Assembly (NCBI GenBank): GCA_945877755.1
Contig: CAMCSP010000005.1
Span: 1 to 33,848 of the forward strand
From: Rickettsia typhi
GTDB taxonomy: Bacteria; Pseudomonadota; Alphaproteobacteria; Rickettsiales; JABSSG01
Direction: 5' to 3'
Length of the DNA stretch: 33,848 nucleotides
Shown here: piece after piece, positions 7,670-19,458 of the stretch
Layout: every line of letters begins with the position of its first letter
How positions within the stretch are numbered: the stretch's first letter is position 1
Position numbers and translations under genes: made by a program
The notes under the pieces: generated by a model
What the model was told of the DNA's origin: nothing
Database searches by the model: none
Seen by the model: only the letters and a program-made list of their open reading frames with translations

Positions 7670-8731
7670 TCAACTCCCCCAATTTTTTTGTGTTGTATCA
7701 GTAGATTGGCTCTGGTTTGAAATAAAGTTATTTATGAGTTCATTAAGCCTTTCAGCATCTTTAACCATACCTTTACTTTGAGCAATGGCTAAAGCCTGAT
7801 TCAAGTATAGTAAGCCTTTTTCATTATCACCTTCTTTTAAGCATATCTTCCCCTTTATTTGCAATAAATGTACAAATGTTTTGCTACCCTCTTTCACTTG
7901 TAAGTTTTCAAAAAATTCCTTTGCTTCATTTAGTTTTCCTAGCTCCACTAAACAACGTATATATCTTATTGCTGTTCTACAATAATCGTCAGAGTATTCT
8001 TTATATATCTTCATAGCTTGCTTGTAATACTGTGAAGCTAGCTCTGATTGGTTAAATAAATCCTGATGTAATGCGCCAGCATTAAAGTATATTTTTGCTT
8101 TTACATATTCATTCATTTTTGGATTATTGGTTAGTTCTAAAGCTTTTTTTATCATTTTAAAAGCTAGCTCTTGTTGTTTAGTAGCTCTATATATTGCAGA
8201 TTGCAAATACAGGCTTCTTCCCAACAAATTAGGGTCATCCCCAGCCAGTTTAAAGCCTTCTAAAGCAGCTTTTCTTGCTTCTTCGTAATTACCTAAATAA
8301 AAATAACAGCTTGCTAATCTTGCATAAATTAATGATTTTTCTTCATTTGTTAGAGCATCATTATTGATAGTCCTAATTCCTTTAATTATAATCTCTTGCC
8401 AATTTTCTTGCTCCTTTAAAGTATGATAGGAACTTTCAAATTCATTTAATCTTGTATTAGCTATCGCAGTTTGTATTACATTTGTTGCAGAACAATCTTT
8501 CGCAACAATAACTACAGCTGCAATAATAGCCATTATGGCTAATATATGTGATATTTTGCTCTTAGGTTGGTTCTTAATTTTGTAATGGATAAAGAGACTA
8601 CTATAGGACTGATGCCATGAATAAGGTAATATGGCCCTGGCTTTAGTGCATATGCTTGTGAAAAATACATATAGACTTGTGCCAAATAAAGTTGATCGTA
8701 TATTAATACTCAAATGATGTTGTGTAATCAT
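7670..8731 (-). CDS. TPR repeat protein with N-terminal transmembrane segment
   Basis: Repeated TPR helices (ARLASCYFYLGNYEEARKAALEGFKLAGDDP; KAKIYFNAGALHQDLFNQSELASQYYKQAMKIY; KGLLYLNQALAIAQSKG). Start codon uncertain. Confidence 0.75.
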   Translation of the reverse strand: MITQHHLSINIRSTLFGTSLYVFFTSICTKARAILPYSWHQSYSSLFIHYKIKNQPKSKISHILAIMAIIAAVVIVAKDCSATNVIQTAIANTRLNEFESSYHTLKEQENWQEIIIKGIRTINNDALTNEEKSLIYARLASCYFYLGNYEEARKAALEGFKLAGDDPNLLGRSLYLQSAIYRATKQQELAFKMIKKALELTNNPKMNEYVKAKIYFNAGALHQDLFNQSELASQYYKQAMKIYKEYSDDYCRTAIRYIRCLVELGKLNEAKEFFENLQVKEGSKTFVHLLQIKGKICLKEGDNEKGLLYLNQALAIAQSKGMVKDAERLNELINNFISNQSQSTDTTQKNWGS

Positions 8732-8779
8732 ATAACAATTTGCATACTACCTTTCCGGTATGGACTGAAGGCAAATGGC

Positions 8780-8850
8780 TGGGACGGTAGGATTCGAACC
8801 TACGGATGACGGGATCAAAACCCGTTGCCTTACCACTTGGCGACGTCCCA
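8780..8850 (-). tRNA. tRNA-Gln (anticodon TTG)
   Basis: Reverse complement tgggacgtcgccaagtggtaaggcaacgggttTTGatcccgtcatccgtaggttcgaatcctaccgtccca folds as a cloverleaf: 7-bp acceptor, anticodon loop ttTTGat with acggg/cccgt stem, T-arm gtaggTTCGAATcctac. Confidence 0.95.
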
Positions 8851-9008
8851 ATGACAAAATAAGAGCTTTCTTTATAGATTTATTCTCAATCGATGTCAAA
8901 TATCTATTGTTTGAAAATATTTCATTGAGAAGCACTACTAATTAATAAATTCCTTTATATTCAATGCAATATCGGCTATTGTCTGGATTTATTTTATAAT
9001 AAATTCAG

Positions 9009-10103
9009 ATGAATAATAAAAGAAGACGTATATTAGTGGCGATGTCTGGCGGGGTAGATAGCTCAACGGTGGCTGCATTGTTGGTTGATCAGGGTCATGA
9101 GGTTATTGGTGTGACCATGCAGCTTTATGATATGGGTGAAACCTTGGCACGCAAGGGTGCTTGTTGTGCTGGTCAGGATATTTATGACGCAAAAATGGTA
9201 GCTGATAAACTAGGTATTCCTCATTATGTGTTGAATTATGAAAATCGATTTAAGGATGCGGTTATTGAAGAGTTTGCTGATTCCTATTTACGTGGTGAAA
9301 CGCCAATTCCATGCATTAAATGCAATCAAACCGTGAAGTTTACTGATTTGTATAAAATGGCAAAAGATCTTAATGCTGATGCATTAGCGACAGGGCATTA
9401 TGTGCAAAAAATAAATGGACCAAATGGGGTAGAATTACATAAAGGTGTGGATGAACGAAAGGATCAAAGCTATTTTCTATTTGCTACTACTAAGGAGCAA
9501 CTAGAGTTTGTAGAATTTCCTTTGGGTGGTATGACCAAAGATCAAACCAGACAATTGGCGTTAAAATATGAGCTTGAAGTAGCTGATAAACCAGATAGTC
9601 AGGATATTTGTTTTGTACCAAATGGTGATTATGCCTCGGTGATTGAAAGAATTAGACCTGGTGCATTAGACGAAGGTAATATTTTGGATATTGATGGTAA
9701 AGTAATTGGCAGACATAACGGTATTATCAACTATACCATAGGTCAACGTAGAGGCATAGGCATCGCGCATGCTGAACCCTTATATGTGATTAAGATTAAT
9801 CCTACTGATAACAGCGTGGTTGTTGGCACAGAAAATCATTTACAAAAGGCAAGCTTTAGCATAAAAGAGGTGAATTGGTTATTAGGTGATGAGTTTCCGA
9901 GTGAGGGTATCAGGTCGAAAATAAAAATTCGATCAGGTCACGAAGGATGTGAAGCGATGATTAAAAAATCTTCCACCGATAATGGCTGCTTCATAGTGAA
10001 GCTGCTTGAATATCAAAAATCAATAACTCCAGGGCAAGCATGTGTTTTGTATGATGGCACGAGAGTGCTTGGTGGCGGGTGGATTGCTAACATTAAAGAA
10101 TAA
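9009..10103 (+). CDS. mnmA: tRNA-specific 2-thiouridylase MnmA
   Basis: VAMSGGVDSSTVAALL PP-loop, NYTIGQRRGIGIA, CIKCNQTVKF, full length. Confidence 0.97.
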   Translation: MNNKRRRILVAMSGGVDSSTVAALLVDQGHEVIGVTMQLYDMGETLARKGACCAGQDIYDAKMVADKLGIPHYVLNYENRFKDAVIEEFADSYLRGETPIPCIKCNQTVKFTDLYKMAKDLNADALATGHYVQKINGPNGVELHKGVDERKDQSYFLFATTKEQLEFVEFPLGGMTKDQTRQLALKYELEVADKPDSQDICFVPNGDYASVIERIRPGALDEGNILDIDGKVIGRHNGIINYTIGQRRGIGIAHAEPLYVIKINPTDNSVVVGTENHLQKASFSIKEVNWLLGDEFPSEGIRSKIKIRSGHEGCEAMIKKSSTDNGCFIVKLLEYQKSITPGQACVLYDGTRVLGGGWIANIKE

Positions 10104-10114
10104 GGAATTTACTC

Positions 10115-11503
10115 ATGAGTATATTTAGGAAAAAGAGCATTAAAACTGTGCATGATGTAAGTGAACATAGCAAACTTGAAAGACGGCTTGGTGCAATGGA
10201 CTTATTGTTAATGGGTATTGGTGCTGTGGTTGGTACTGGTATTTTTGTATTAACTGGAGTTCAAGCGGCAACAGCTGCAGGGCCAGCAGTAATGGTTTCA
10301 TTTATGCTTGGTGGTCTTACCTGTATTTTTGTAGCATTAGTTTATACTGAAATTGCTTCAAGCGTTCCAAGCGCAGGTGGTGCTTATACGTTCTCTTATA
10401 TATCTTTAGGTGAAATAGTTGCGTGGCTTGTTGGTTGGATGTCGATTGTACAGCTATGCTTAGGTGCTACTACTGTGGCAGCTGGTTGGTCTGGTTATAT
10501 GATGGGAATTCTAGCTCAGGCAGATATATATTTACCACATGCTTTTGTTAATATTCCGAGTAAAGGTGGTATTATTGATTTGCCAGCATGCTTTATCTGT
10601 TTAGTTGTCACTGCAGTTTTGATCAGAGGAATTAAAGAAAGCGTTAAATTTAATGCTATTTTAGTTGTAGTAAAATTAGTTGCTATCTTTATTTTTCTTA
10701 TTGTTGCCGCCCCTCATTTTAAGTTAGAAAATTGGAGTAATTTTACACCATTTGGTATCGAAGGTGTTGCGGTTGCTGCTGGCGCAATCTTTATGGCATA
10801 TACAGGTTTTGATGCTGTAGCAAATGCTACAGAAGAAAGTAAAAATCCTGAAAAAGATGTAACTTTCGGATTGATCGGGTCTTTGTTAGTTTGCATAGTG
10901 CTTTATGTTTTAGTATCAGGAATGCTTACTGGAATAGTGCCTTATACTCAGTTAAATAATACAGAACCTCTTGCCTATGCGCTAAAAGCTAATGGTAGCC
11001 AGATTGGTGGTGCTTTGGTAGCGGCTGGTGGTATTGCTGGTATGACTACGGTTATCTTATTTCAAGTTTATGCACAGTCGAGAATTTTTATGGCTATGGC
11101 TCGTGATGGTTTATTACCAAAGTTTTTTAGTAAAATTCACTCTAAATATCATACGCCTTATATATGCACTATCATTATAGGTGTTAGCATGTCTATTGTT
11201 GCCGGGTTCTTACCAATTGCAATTATGGGAAATATGGCAAGTATGGGAACTTTAATTGTCTTTTTAGTTGTTTCAGTTTCTGCTCTTGTTTTAAGAAAAT
11301 CTAAGCCAGATATTAAAAGACCATTTAAATGTCCGGCCATCAATTTGGTTACTGCACTTGCGGTGTTATCATGTGGATATTTGATTTACAGCCTCTTAGA
11401 TTCTGTTGGGATATATATGTTGATATGGATTGTCCTTGGTTTGATAGTTTATTTTGTATATAGTAAAAATAACGTTACTAAATATAATTTTTATAAGACT
11501 TAA
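10115..11503 (+). CDS. APC family amino acid permease
   Basis: LLMGIGAVVGTGIFVLTGVQAATAAGPAVMVSF...YTGFDAVANATEESKNPEKDV, many TM segments. Confidence 0.92.
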   Translation: MSIFRKKSIKTVHDVSEHSKLERRLGAMDLLLMGIGAVVGTGIFVLTGVQAATAAGPAVMVSFMLGGLTCIFVALVYTEIASSVPSAGGAYTFSYISLGEIVAWLVGWMSIVQLCLGATTVAAGWSGYMMGILAQADIYLPHAFVNIPSKGGIIDLPACFICLVVTAVLIRGIKESVKFNAILVVVKLVAIFIFLIVAAPHFKLENWSNFTPFGIEGVAVAAGAIFMAYTGFDAVANATEESKNPEKDVTFGLIGSLLVCIVLYVLVSGMLTGIVPYTQLNNTEPLAYALKANGSQIGGALVAAGGIAGMTTVILFQVYAQSRIFMAMARDGLLPKFFSKIHSKYHTPYICTIIIGVSMSIVAGFLPIAIMGNMASMGTLIVFLVVSVSALVLRKSKPDIKRPFKCPAINLVTALAVLSCGYLIYSLLDSVGIYMLIWIVLGLIVYFVYSKNNVTKYNFYKT

Positions 11504-11511
11504 TTTCTAAA

Positions 11512-12762
11512 TTGAATGATATGCAACTACAACCAGTAAGAGGCACTAAGGATATTTTGCCTGATGATTACGCAGTATATTTAGAACTTCTTGCTAAGGC
11601 TAAGCAGGTAACTTTAAGTTATGGTTATCAAGAGCTTTCTATACCGATTTTCGAATTTTCTGAAGTATTCAAAAGAACTTTAGGAGATTATTCTGATGTT
11701 GTTACCAAAGAAATGTATAGTTTTGAAGATAGAGGCGGGCAGAGTATCACTCTTCGTCCTGAACATACAGCAGGTATTGCAAGATGTATAATTTCAAATG
11801 GCATGCAACATCTTTTGCCATTGAAGCTTTTTACCATAGGGCCAAATTTTCGTTATGAAAGACCACAAAAAGGAAGACAGCGTCAATTTCATCAGATGAC
11901 CGTTGAAGCTATTGGCTATAATAACCCGATAGTTGATGTGGAGGTTATAGCTTTGGCAGCTAATATACTAAAATCATTAAATATTTTAGATAAAACTAGA
12001 TTGGAAATAAATACACTTGGTGATAATGAAAGCCGGGCTACATATCTAAATGTGTTGACGGGATATTTATCTAAATATAAAAATGATTTATCTGACGATA
12101 GTAAGGTTAGACTAGAAAAAAATCCTTTAAGAGTTTTAGATTCTAAGGATCCCAATGATAAAAAAATTGTTGCGGATGCACCAGTAATTTATGATTCTTT
12201 GAATGTTACATCTAAAAAGTTTTTTGATCAGATTTTGGAGTCGTTAACTAAAATTGGATTGAAGTTTATTTTAAATAGCAAGATTGTTCGAGGATTGGAT
12301 TATTATTCGCACACAGCATTTGAATTTGTAACCGAAGAGTTAGGTTCTCAAGGTACAGTAATTGGCGGTGGCCGATATGATGATTTATATAAAATAATAG
12401 GCAATCATGATATTCCTGCTATTGGCTTTGCAATGGGAATAGAAAGAGCTTTTGAGTTATATAGTATTGCAAATCCACGGCCTGATATTAATAATGGAGT
12501 GTTTGTGGTTAGTTTAGGTGAGGAAAGCGATGTTCAGTCATTACAAATTGCCCAAATGTTGCGTGCACGAAATATCACAGTCTATTTTGAACAAGTTAAT
12601 AATGTAGCAAAAGCTATTAAAAAAGCTGTGGCTAAGAAGGCTAAATTTGTGCTCATTGTTGGTGAAGATGAAACTAGAGAAAATAAATTCAAACTAAAGA
12701 ACCTGGTTAATCGTGATGAGCAAATTTTAACAGTTGATGAATTAGGGCGTTATGAGTTTTAA
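11512..12762 (+). CDS. hisS: histidyl-tRNA synthetase
   Basis: [12 protein letters not shown], motif 2 [43 protein letters not shown]. Confidence 0.97.
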   Translation: MNDMQLQPVRGTKDILPDDYAVYLELLAKAKQVTLSYGYQELSIPIFEFSEVFKRTLGDYSDVVTKEMYSFEDRGGQSITLRPEHTAGIARCIISNGMQHLLPLKLFTIGPNFRYERPQKGRQRQFHQMTVEAIGYNNPIVDVEVIALAANILKSLNILDKTRLEINTLGDNESRATYLNVLTGYLSKYKNDLSDDSKVRLEKNPLRVLDSKDPNDKKIVADAPVIYDSLNVTSKKFFDQILESLTKIGLKFILNSKIVRGLDYYSHTAFEFVTEELGSQGTVIGGGRYDDLYKIIGNHDIPAIGFAMGIERAFELYSIANPRPDINNGVFVVSLGEESDVQSLQIAQMLRARNITVYFEQVNNVAKAIKKAVAKKAKFVLIVGEDETRENKFKLKNLVNRDEQILTVDELGRYEF

Positions 12763-13831
12763 AGACAAGTTAGGAAAAATTTTAGAGAAGCATGTTCAGC
12801 TTCAGGATAAGTTATCTGACCCTGAGGTTATTAATAGCAAGGATTTCATAAAATTATCTAAAGAATTATCAGATCTTGAAAGTATTGTAGAGAACGTTAA
12901 CAGCTATAAAAAAATGGCTGATGAGTATGACAGCCTAAAATTATTGGTCGAAGATAATAGTACCGATAATGAATTGAAAGATATGGCAGAACAAGAACTG
13001 TATAATCTTAAAAAATTATTGCCAGAAGAAGAAAGAAAATTAAAGTTATCTTTGTTGCCTAAAGATGAGGCAGATTCAAAGAATGCTATACTTGAAGTTA
13101 GAGCTGGTACTGGTGGTGATGAGGCAGCACTATTTGCAGCCTCGTTATTTAATATGTATTTGCGCTATGCAGATTTACAGGGCTGGAAATGTGAAATTTT
13201 ATCCATTTCTGAAACTGGTATCGGCGGTTATAAGGAAGCTTCAGTAAGTATATCTGGTCATGATGTGTTCTCTAAATTGAAGTTTGAATCTGGAGTCCAC
13301 CGCGTACAAAGAGTTCCTGAAACAGAAACTAGCGGTCGTATCCATACTTCTGCAGCTACAGTAGCTGTGTTACCAGAAGCTGAGGAAGTTGATATAAAAA
13401 TTGAAGATAAAGATTTAAGAATTGATATTTTTAGATCAAGCGGTCCTGGTGGGCAGTCAGTTAATACTACTGATAGCGCAGTGCGAATTGTTCATATTCC
13501 AACTGGTATTATGGTTCAGCAGCAAGATGAAAAATCTCAGCATAAAAACAAAGCTAAGGCAATGAAGGTTCTTAGATCTCGATTATACGAAGCAGAAAGA
13601 AATAGAACTGACGCCGAAAGATCAGCTTCAAGAAAAAGTCAAGTTGGTAGCGGTGATAGATCTGAGCGTATCAGAACTTATAATTTTCCCCAAGGAAGAG
13701 TTACTGATCACAGAATTAATCTAACATTATATCAGATTAACGATGTAATAAATAATGGTGAGTTGGGTGAACTAATTAATGCTCTGATTGCTGAAGATGA
13801 AGCAAAGAGATTAGCTGATTCTGTAGAATAG
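12752..13831 (+). CDS. prfA: peptide chain release factor 1
   Basis: [15 protein letters not shown] and [22 protein letters not shown] (GGQ motif); RF1 length. Confidence 0.97.
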   Translation: MSFKDKLGKILEKHVQLQDKLSDPEVINSKDFIKLSKELSDLESIVENVNSYKKMADEYDSLKLLVEDNSTDNELKDMAEQELYNLKKLLPEEERKLKLSLLPKDEADSKNAILEVRAGTGGDEAALFAASLFNMYLRYADLQGWKCEILSISETGIGGYKEASVSISGHDVFSKLKFESGVHRVQRVPETETSGRIHTSAATVAVLPEAEEVDIKIEDKDLRIDIFRSSGPGGQSVNTTDSAVRIVHIPTGIMVQQQDEKSQHKNKAKAMKVLRSRLYEAERNRTDAERSASRKSQVGSGDRSERIRTYNFPQGRVTDHRINLTLYQINDVINNGELGELINALIAEDEAKRLADSVE

Positions 13832-13928
13832 AAGTATATTAAGTTTGATAAAAATAATTTGTAATAAGATTTGTAATGTTATAGATTGAGTGTTGTTTTG
13901 TAACTGAAATACAATAAGAATAACAAAT

Positions 13929-14582
13929 ATGGTATCTTTAATAAATTTAGAAGCAATTAAAAAAAGCAAGCTTTTTAATAACCCTTACCCTTATCTAATG
14001 GCGAATAATGTTTTAGATAAAAAAACATCGACTAAGATAAATAATGATTTCCCTGTTATGAATAAAACAGGGTTTTTCCCTCTTGAGTTATTAAATATTC
14101 ATGGTGCATTTGCTGACCTTATTAAAGAATTGCAGAAACCTGAATTTTCTGCAACTTTAACTGAAAAGTTAGGGGTCGAATTGCGTGATAAACCTCAAAT
14201 GATTACGATTCGTGGTTGGTCAGCAAAAAAAGATGGACGTATCCATAATGATGGAGCAGCAAAAATTGTAACTGCATTATTATATCTGAGTGAGGATTGG
14301 TCTGATAAAGAAGATGGTGGAGGTTTTAGGGTATTAACTAGTGATAAAAGTTTTGATGACCATGTTGTTGAGGTAACTCCTGAATACGGAAATTTTGTGA
14401 CATTTGTTCGAACAGAAAATTCTTGGCATGGTCATAAGCCTTTTATTGGTAAAAGAAGGGTAGTTCAGATTACTTGGCTTCGTAGTTGGGAAGATTTGGA
14501 ACGAAAAAATAAACGTGGAGCATTTTCTTTTTTTCTAAAGAAATTTTTGCCAAGTTTTATTACTGGTATTCCTAAATATTAA
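13929..14582 (+). CDS. 2-oxoglutarate/Fe(II)-dependent oxygenase (prolyl-4-hydroxylase-like)
   Basis: HND dyad (GRIHNDGAAKIVTALLYLSEDW) plus distal SWHGHKPFIGKRRVVQITWL: Fe-binding HxD..H and 2OG-binding Arg. Confidence 0.8.
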   Translation: MVSLINLEAIKKSKLFNNPYPYLMANNVLDKKTSTKINNDFPVMNKTGFFPLELLNIHGAFADLIKELQKPEFSATLTEKLGVELRDKPQMITIRGWSAKKDGRIHNDGAAKIVTALLYLSEDWSDKEDGGGFRVLTSDKSFDDHVVEVTPEYGNFVTFVRTENSWHGHKPFIGKRRVVQITWLRSWEDLERKNKRGAFSFFLKKFLPSFITGIPKY

Positions 14583-14671
14583 AATTAATAAAATTAAAAG
14601 AATTTTTACTATAGAAAAATTACAGTTTATGCTAAGCTTGCTGTTATTATAGAAAAAATAGGTATTAATAT

Positions 14672-15082
14672 ATGCAAGATAAAGCATTAAAGAAACGGCC
14701 CCTTTCTCCCCACTTAACAATTTATAAACCGCAGATAACTTCTATACTCTCCATCATGCATCGTATTACTGGGGCTAGTATGTTTTTCGGGGTCATTTTT
14801 CTGTCTTGGTTAGTTATTGCTATTTTAATGCAAACTACCGGTTTAAGTTTTTTTGAAACAGACTTTGGCAGGATCTTAGATAATTTATTGTTTAGAATTA
14901 TGTTAATGGGATTGATTTATTGCTTGTATTATCATTCTTTAAATGGAGTTAGGCATCTTTTTTGGGATTTAGGTATAGGCATTAATAATAAAGCAGTTTC
15001 TGTTTCTGGAGTTGTAGTAGTTACTGTTGCTATTATACTTACTGCAGTAACTTTTTTTATTGCTTCTTATAACGCATTTTAA
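14672..15082 (+). CDS. sdhC: succinate dehydrogenase cytochrome b556 subunit
   Basis: RPLSPHLTIYKPQITSILSIMHRITG signature, HSLNGVRHLFWD, upstream of sdhDAB. Confidence 0.96.
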   Translation: MQDKALKKRPLSPHLTIYKPQITSILSIMHRITGASMFFGVIFLSWLVIAILMQTTGLSFFETDFGRILDNLLFRIMLMGLIYCLYYHSLNGVRHLFWDLGIGINNKAVSVSGVVVVTVAIILTAVTFFIASYNAF

Positions 15083-15085
15083 GGC

Positions 15086-15454
15086 ATGTTCATGAGCGAA
15101 AATAAAATAAGATCGTCAGCTAAGGGTAGCTGCCATTGGTGGATACAAAGAAAAACAGCGGTAATAATGATACCATTAGTGATTTGGTTTGCATTGGTGA
15201 TCAATTCATTTTTATTAGATCCAGAGTTAGTGATTAATACTTTATTATATTCACCATTGAGATTTTTCTGTTTTTTGATTCTGATTAATATTTCTATTTT
15301 TCATGGAATGCTTGGCATGAAAGAAATTTGTGAAGATTATATTCATAATAATGCTTATAAATTCATAACAATTTTTCTTATAACTTGTTTAAGTTGGGTG
15401 ACAATGCTAGCTGTGTCACTTGTTTTACTTTTTAATTTTTTTATCAATGTTTAA
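15086..15454 (+). CDS. sdhD: succinate dehydrogenase membrane anchor subunit
   Basis: Small 3-TM protein, IFHGMLGMKEICEDYIHNN, between sdhC and sdhA. Confidence 0.93.
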   Translation: MFMSENKIRSSAKGSCHWWIQRKTAVIMIPLVIWFALVINSFLLDPELVINTLLYSPLRFFCFLILINISIFHGMLGMKEICEDYIHNNAYKFITIFLITCLSWVTMLAVSLVLLFNFFINV

Positions 15455-15466
15455 ATAAAAGATTAT

Positions 15467-17257
15467 ATGGATAGTTACGAAATTATTGATCATAAATTTG
15501 ATGTTATTGTAGTGGGTGCTGGCGGTGCGGGGCTTCGTGCTACTTTTGGTATGGCTGAGGCCGGCTTATCTACTGCCTGTATAACTAAAGTTTTTCCTAC
15601 TCGTAGCCACACAGTTGCGGCGCAGGGCGGTATGAGTGCTGCTTTAGGTAACATGAGTGAGGATAATTGGCGGTGGCATGCTTACGATACAGTGAAAGGC
15701 TCTGATTGGCTTGGTGATCAAGATGCAATAGAGTATATGTGTAAAAATGCTATGCAGGCTGTGATTGAATTAGAGCATTATGGTGTGCCATTTTCTAGAA
15801 CTCAGGAAGGAAAAATTTATCAACGTCCTTTTGGTGGGATGACTACCAATTATGGTGAGGGCAAGCCAGCACAAAGAACATGTGCTGCAGCAGATAGAAC
15901 TGGTCATGCTATTTTGCATACTTTGTATCAACAGGCGCTAAAGTACAAAGCACAATTTTTCATTGAATATTTCGCAATAGATTTAATCATGAATGATCAA
16001 AATGAGTGTGTTGGTGTGATGGCCTGGAATCTTGATGATGGAACATTGCATCGTTTTCATGCTCACTATGTGGTAATAGCGACTGGCGGTTATGGACGAG
16101 CATATTTCTCAGCTACATCAGCCCACACATGCACGGGTGATGGTGGAGCAATGTGTTTAAGAGCCGGGTTACCATTGGAAGATATGGAATTTATTCAATT
16201 TCACCCAACAGGGATTTATGGAGCAGGTTGTTTAATTACTGAAGGTTGTAGAGGTGAGGGCGGTTATTTAGTTAATTCTGAAGGCGAAAGATTCATGGAA
16301 AGATATGCTCCTAATGTTAAGGATTTGGCTTCACGTGATGTAATAAGTAGAGCAATGACCATTGAGATAAGAGAAGGTAGAGGGGTTGGTCCAAAAAAAG
16401 ACCATATTTATCTGCATCTGGATCATTTAGACCACGAAGTACTTAATACTCGTTTGCCTGGTATTTCAGAAACAGCAAAAATTTTTGCTGGTGTTGAGGT
16501 CACTAAAGAACCAATACCTGTATTACCAACTGTGCATTATAATATGGGTGGTGTACCAACTAATGTTCATACTGAGGCCATTCGCTTAAATAAAGGCAAG
16601 GAAGAGGTTGTACCTGGTTTGATGGCAATTGGTGAGGCTGCTTGTGTTTCTGTGCATGGCGCTAATCGTCTTGGTTCTAATTCCTTATTGGATTTAGTGG
16701 TGTTTGGTCGGGCTGCAGCATTAAGATGTAAGGAAGTTTTGTCAAAAGGCAAAACTTTAAAACCATTGCCAGAAAATGCTGGTGAAGGTGCAATTGCTAG
16801 ATTTGACAAAGTGCGTTTCTCAAATGGTTCATTATCTGCTGCTCATATACGTGATGAGATGCAACATGTTATGCAAACTTATGCAGCAGTATTTAGAGAT
16901 CATGACAGCTTAAACGATGGCGTGAAATTAATTGACAAAGTATGGAAAAGCTACAAGGATTTGGGAATTACTGATCGTGGCATGGTTTGGAATAGCGATC
17001 TTGTTGAAGCATTGGAATTACAAAATCTTTTAGAACAATCAGTAGTGACAATGTATAGCGCGGAAAATAGGAAAGAAAGCAGGGGTGCTCATGCTCGCGA
17101 AGATTTTAAAGAGCGTGATGATAAAAATTGGTTAAAACATACTATGGTTTCACTTGATACAAATTCTGGTAAAGTTAAGATTGATTATAAATCAGTTCAT
17201 TTATATAGTTTAACTGATGAGATAGAGGTTTTTCCTCCAAAGAAAAGAGTTTATTAA
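15467..17257 (+). CDS. sdhA: succinate dehydrogenase flavoprotein subunit
   Basis: [60 protein letters not shown]. Confidence 0.98.
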   Translation: MDSYEIIDHKFDVIVVGAGGAGLRATFGMAEAGLSTACITKVFPTRSHTVAAQGGMSAALGNMSEDNWRWHAYDTVKGSDWLGDQDAIEYMCKNAMQAVIELEHYGVPFSRTQEGKIYQRPFGGMTTNYGEGKPAQRTCAAADRTGHAILHTLYQQALKYKAQFFIEYFAIDLIMNDQNECVGVMAWNLDDGTLHRFHAHYVVIATGGYGRAYFSATSAHTCTGDGGAMCLRAGLPLEDMEFIQFHPTGIYGAGCLITEGCRGEGGYLVNSEGERFMERYAPNVKDLASRDVISRAMTIEIREGRGVGPKKDHIYLHLDHLDHEVLNTRLPGISETAKIFAGVEVTKEPIPVLPTVHYNMGGVPTNVHTEAIRLNKGKEEVVPGLMAIGEAACVSVHGANRLGSNSLLDLVVFGRAAALRCKEVLSKGKTLKPLPENAGEGAIARFDKVRFSNGSLSAAHIRDEMQHVMQTYAAVFRDHDSLNDGVKLIDKVWKSYKDLGITDRGMVWNSDLVEALELQNLLEQSVVTMYSAENRKESRGAHAREDFKERDDKNWLKHTMVSLDTNSGKVKIDYKSVHLYSLTDEIEVFPPKKRVY

Positions 17258-17273
17258 GTAGAGAGTATAAAAA

Positions 17274-18065
17274 ATGGTTGAATTTAGACTTCCTCAGAAT
17301 TCTAGAGTTAAAGATGGTAAAAAACATCAATGTAAGAGCGATGTTGATAAGAAAGATATTAAGACGTTTAAGATTTATCGTTATGATCCTGAAGATGAAA
17401 ATAATCCAAGAATAGATACTTATGAAGTTGATATGACAACTTGTGGGCCAATGGTTTTGGATGCTTTAATCAAGATAAAGTCCGAAGTTGATTCTACTTT
17501 GACTTTCCGTCGTTCTTGTCGAGAAGGAATTTGCGGAAGCTGCGCAATGAATGTTGATGGCACTAATACCTTAGCTTGTATTAAGGCAATTGATGATATT
17601 AAAAATGATGTTAAAATTTATCCTTTACCTCATATGCCTGTGGTTAAAGATTTAGTCCCTGATATGAACAATTTCTATGCACAATACGCATCAATAGAGC
17701 CTTGGCTAAAATCTGATATGCCACCTCCATCTAATCAAGAGAGAATACAGTCGATTGATGATCGAGGTAAATTAGACGGTTTATACGAATGTATTTTATG
17801 TGCTTGTTGTTCTACTAGCTGCCCTAGCTATTGGTGGAATGATGATAAGTATCTTGGTCCAGCAGTATTACTACAATCTTATCGTTGGATTGTTGATAGT
17901 AGAGATGAGGCGACCGATGAGCGTTTAGCTGAACTCGATGATTCATTTAAATTATATCGTTGTCATACTATTATGAATTGCACTAAAACATGTCCTAAGG
18001 GCCTAAACCCAGCTAAAGCTATAGCTGAAACAAAGAAAATGATGTTAGAACGCAATGGTATTTAA
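17274..18065 (+). CDS. sdhB: succinate dehydrogenase iron-sulfur subunit
   Basis: [60 protein letters not shown]. Confidence 0.98.
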   Translation: MVEFRLPQNSRVKDGKKHQCKSDVDKKDIKTFKIYRYDPEDENNPRIDTYEVDMTTCGPMVLDALIKIKSEVDSTLTFRRSCREGICGSCAMNVDGTNTLACIKAIDDIKNDVKIYPLPHMPVVKDLVPDMNNFYAQYASIEPWLKSDMPPPSNQERIQSIDDRGKLDGLYECILCACCSTSCPSYWWNDDKYLGPAVLLQSYRWIVDSRDEATDERLAELDDSFKLYRCHTIMNCTKTCPKGLNPAKAIAETKKMMLERNGI

Positions 18066-18282
18066 TACTATGTTTTATGAAGTCAACTTTCTTAATGTTA
18101 GAGCAGGCTTTTTATTTGGTAGTTGCTACCATGGTTGATACTTCAACTACTCCTTTACAATTTTAGAAAAGTTTGTAGGTAAGAAGTTAGTATAGTTTGT
18201 TTAATATATAAATTTTTATTGACATAGCTAATATCTTTCAATATTTTAACCTTTCGCAATTTGTTTTTTATCGGACAAAATC

Positions 18283-19458
18283 ATGGAAATATTTAATCTG
18301 CTGAAGGTAATAGACGCCTTTTATTGGTCATATATTGGTGTTACTTTTATTATCCTTTCGGGAGTTTATTTTACTATTAAAACTCGCGGTTTTCAATTTC
18401 GTGTTATTTATAACTTTAAAGATACTTTCCGCAGTATTCGCAATGAATCAAGAAACAAGGATCTTCCAGGCGTTCATCCAGTAAAATTATATTTTGCATC
18501 GATTGGTGGAATGATAGGTTTAGGCAATATTGTAGTGATTACTACTGCTGTTGTTTATGGAGGGCCTGGTGTTTTAGTGTGGCTGTGGTTGGCATCTTTT
18601 GCTGGAATGATGATCAAATATAGTGAAGTATATTTAGGAATTAAGTTTAGGCGGCTTAATAAGAAAAATAGTTTTGATGGTGGGTCGATTTATTATCTAC
18701 AAGAGGCATTCAAGCCAAAAATTTTCTCTAAAGCTTTATGCTTTCTCTTGTGTATTTATGGCATAGAAGTGTCCCAGTTTAAAATTATTACAGATACGGC
18801 TTCCAAAACTTTTGATATTAACCCAACAGTGATCATTTATGGCTTTCTAGTGTTGACAATGTATGCCTCAGCTGGTGGTATTAAAAGACTTGCAAATACA
18901 TGTACATGGCTTATGCCTCCCTTTATGATTTCTTATATATTTTTGTGCTCTTGGGTACTAATCGCTCATTATGATGTATTACCTGAGGTACTTATGTCTA
19001 TTATTACATCTGCATTTCAAGGGCATGCACCAATTGCTGGGTTTGCAGGTAGTACTTATTTGATGGTTGCCCAGACAGGTGTTGCTCGTGCTGTTTATTC
19101 TAGCGATATTGCAGTTGGTTATGATTCTATCATACAAAGTGAGGCTGCTACTACATTTCCATCTATACAGGCAAAAATGGCAGTTTTTGCACAGATGACA
19201 GATTCTGTTATATGTAGTTTAAGTATTTTGGTAGTTTTAGTTACTGGCGTTTGGCATAATCCCTTTTTATCTGATCCTTCTGAGTATATAATCGCTGCTT
19301 TTTCTATACATTTTCCTTATATAGAATATTTTATGGTGATTTTATTTTTCTTAGCAGGATTCACTACTATCATTACTTATTTTACAGTAGGCATAAAATG
19401 TGCAGACTTTTTAAGTATCAAATGGGGTAAAAAATATATATTATTTATGCTATTATAG
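18283..19458 (+). CDS. AGCS family sodium:alanine/glycine symporter, apparently frameshifted near the 3' end
   Basis: GMIGLGNIVVITTAVVYGGPGVLVWLWLASFAGMMIKYSEVYLGIKFR is AGCS-like. The missing C-terminus continues in the -1 frame to a stop at 19587-19589 (AFISTEYIDQTSLITIMSLSGGMLVLLNLSGILKLRKHLKFPI). Confidence 0.85.
   Translation: MEIFNLLKVIDAFYWSYIGVTFIILSGVYFTIKTRGFQFRVIYNFKDTFRSIRNESRNKDLPGVHPVKLYFASIGGMIGLGNIVVITTAVVYGGPGVLVWLWLASFAGMMIKYSEVYLGIKFRRLNKKNSFDGGSIYYLQEAFKPKIFSKALCFLLCIYGIEVSQFKIITDTASKTFDINPTVIIYGFLVLTMYASAGGIKRLANTCTWLMPPFMISYIFLCSWVLIAHYDVLPEVLMSIITSAFQGHAPIAGFAGSTYLMVAQTGVARAVYSSDIAVGYDSIIQSEAATTFPSIQAKMAVFAQMTDSVICSLSILVVLVTGVWHNPFLSDPSEYIIAAFSIHFPYIEYFMVILFFLAGFTTIITYFTVGIKCADFLSIKWGKKYILFMLL

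Noticed and set aside
8747-8935. 62-aa minus-strand ORF
   Set aside because: Overlaps the tRNA-Gln gene on the same strand; protein text (VVRQRVLIPSSVGSNPTVPAICLQ) is translated tRNA sequence.
19425-19458. Programmed -1 frameshift in the AGCS gene
   Set aside because: The tract ggtaaaaaatat does not form a canonical X-XXY-YYZ slippery heptamer in frame and no obvious downstream pseudoknot was seen; indel or sequencing error is simpler.
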